From Arenibacter certesii DSM 19833 (GTDB lineage: Bacteria; Bacteroidota; Bacteroidia; Flavobacteriales; Flavobacteriaceae), in NCBI RefSeq assembly GCF_000429545.1, contig NZ_AUCB01000003.1, forward strand, positions 124,001-188,000: a stretch of 64,000 nt of DNA, in the 5' to 3' direction. Position numbers and translations under genes: made by a program. The notes below the pieces were generated by a model. The model ran no database searches. It was not told the DNA's origin and saw only the letters and a list, made by a program, of their open reading frames with translations. How positions within the stretch are numbered: position 1 is the first letter of the stretch; each line of letters opens with the position of its first letter. Below are positions 63,468-64,000 of the stretch, one piece after another.

Positions 63468-64000
63468 TTAATAAGCGCCTTCTTGTAAAAAATCTTTTGG
63501 CCCATAATGATGAAAACAGTTTTTATGATAAAAAACGATTTATAGATATTGGGCATAAAGAAGGAAAGGCTAAATTTTTAAAACATGTTTGTGCCCTAGC
63601 TAATAGCAATCCCAACAACAATTCCTTTATTGTTATTGGGGTAGAAGATGAGGATAATACGATCTTAGGGGTCGATTTCTTTGATGATAGTAAAATACAA
63701 AACCTAGTAAATGCCTATCTGGATAATCCGCCACGGATTTCCTATGAGAATATCCCTTTTCCGCACCTTCCCTTGGGTAAGGTGGTAGGTTTAGTAACGG
63801 TTAGATCTAATGGAAAAGTCTGTGCCTTGCGGAAAAATATTTGGAAATATTATGGAGGGATGGTATTTTTTAGGGAAGGCAGTATTAGCTTGCCAAAAGC
63901 TTTCGGAATTGAGTTAAAGGATATGAATGCAGAGGCCGTTGCTCGCATTGAACAACATGCCAAAAATAATATTGAGCTTACCCTGGACGGCGTTATCGAT
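63464..64000 (+). CDS. AlbA_2 (schlafen-type) ATP-binding protein, partial
   Basis: The frame opens at the ATG at 63464, sharing ATGA with the SDR stop, and stays open to the right edge (179 codons). [20 protein letters not shown] (25-44), followed by [20 protein letters not shown], matches the start of the AlbA_2 domain, where small acidic and glycine-rich segments surround a predicted nucleic-acid or nucleotide site. The function of this family in bacteria is poorly known. Translational coupling to an SDR is unusual for a regulator; the rest of the gene is needed to say more. Confidence 0.75.
   Translation, partial: MINKRLLVKNLLAHNDENSFYDKKRFIDIGHKEGKAKFLKHVCALANSNPNNNSFIVIGVEDEDNTILGVDFFDDSKIQNLVNAYLDNPPRISYENIPFPHLPLGKVVGLVTVRSNGKVCALRKNIWKYYGGMVFFREGSISLPKAFGIELKDMNAEAVARIEQHAKNNIELTLDGVID

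Noticed and set aside
1-64000. CRISPR arrays, transposases, integrases, tRNA or rRNA genes
   Set aside because: None were recognised on either strand. The only repeated elements are the three small-RNA units and protein-level repeats.

Overview
The window comes from a low-GC, Gram-negative member of the Bacteroidota, most likely a (probably marine) Flavobacteriaceae. This rests on paired SusC/SusD outer-membrane proteins, lipoproteins with loose Bacteroidetes-type lipoboxes, a Bat (Bacteroides aerotolerance) operon, an IPExxxVDY-family protein, a long PurF, and promoters with the family's TAnnTTTG -7 element, in the best case with a TTTG box 19 nt upstream. The genus cannot be fixed from sequence alone. 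No rRNA, tRNA, insertion sequence, prophage or CRISPR array was seen.

Left part (1-17.7 kb): the start of one SusC-like receptor runs off the left edge. Next comes a minus-strand nutrient-acquisition cluster: SusC, SusD, a BACON-domain lipoprotein, a Tat-lipoprotein calcineurin-like phosphoesterase, a glycerophosphodiester phosphodiesterase (GDPD) lipoprotein and a four-Asp-box sialidase-like lipoprotein. Directly upstream on the same strand lie glpD-glpK-glpF, with a divergent DeoR/GlpR-type regulator. Together these could take up glycerol-phosphate-containing polymers or head groups, split them to glycerol 3-phosphate or glycerol plus phosphate, and feed glycolysis. The exact substrate is inference.

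Middle (17.7-42.5 kb): a TPP riboswitch precedes a PnuC-family (PnuT-like) transporter and an overlapping acyl-CoA-dehydrogenase-like flavoprotein. Housekeeping genes follow: an SDR, an AddB-like nuclease, OmpA with TSP3 repeats, kbl, an AddA-like helicase/nuclease, sodA, purF, a PfkB kinase, rnhA, purN, acpP, fabF, rnc, an IPExxxVDY protein, pyk, dinB, a Rossmann protein and a CYTH protein. Between sodA and purF are three tandem copies of a ~70-nt element, each with its own -7 box and terminator hairpin. They read as a family of minus-strand small RNAs and are the strongest candidate for something undescribed. At 42.07-42.52 kb a YCII-like gene is broken by four in-frame stop codons with no frameshift.

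Right part (42.5-64 kb): a TrhA/hemolysin III protein, an MscS channel, a GbsR/MarR-regulated RND efflux operon (regulator-acrA-acrB-tolC), an unknown small protein, pheS, a beta-carbonic anhydrase, and the complete Bat operon (moxR, DUF58, a 552-aa membrane protein, batA, batB, batC, batD, batE). After these come a divergent SDR and the start of an AlbA_2 (schlafen-type) protein that runs off the right edge.
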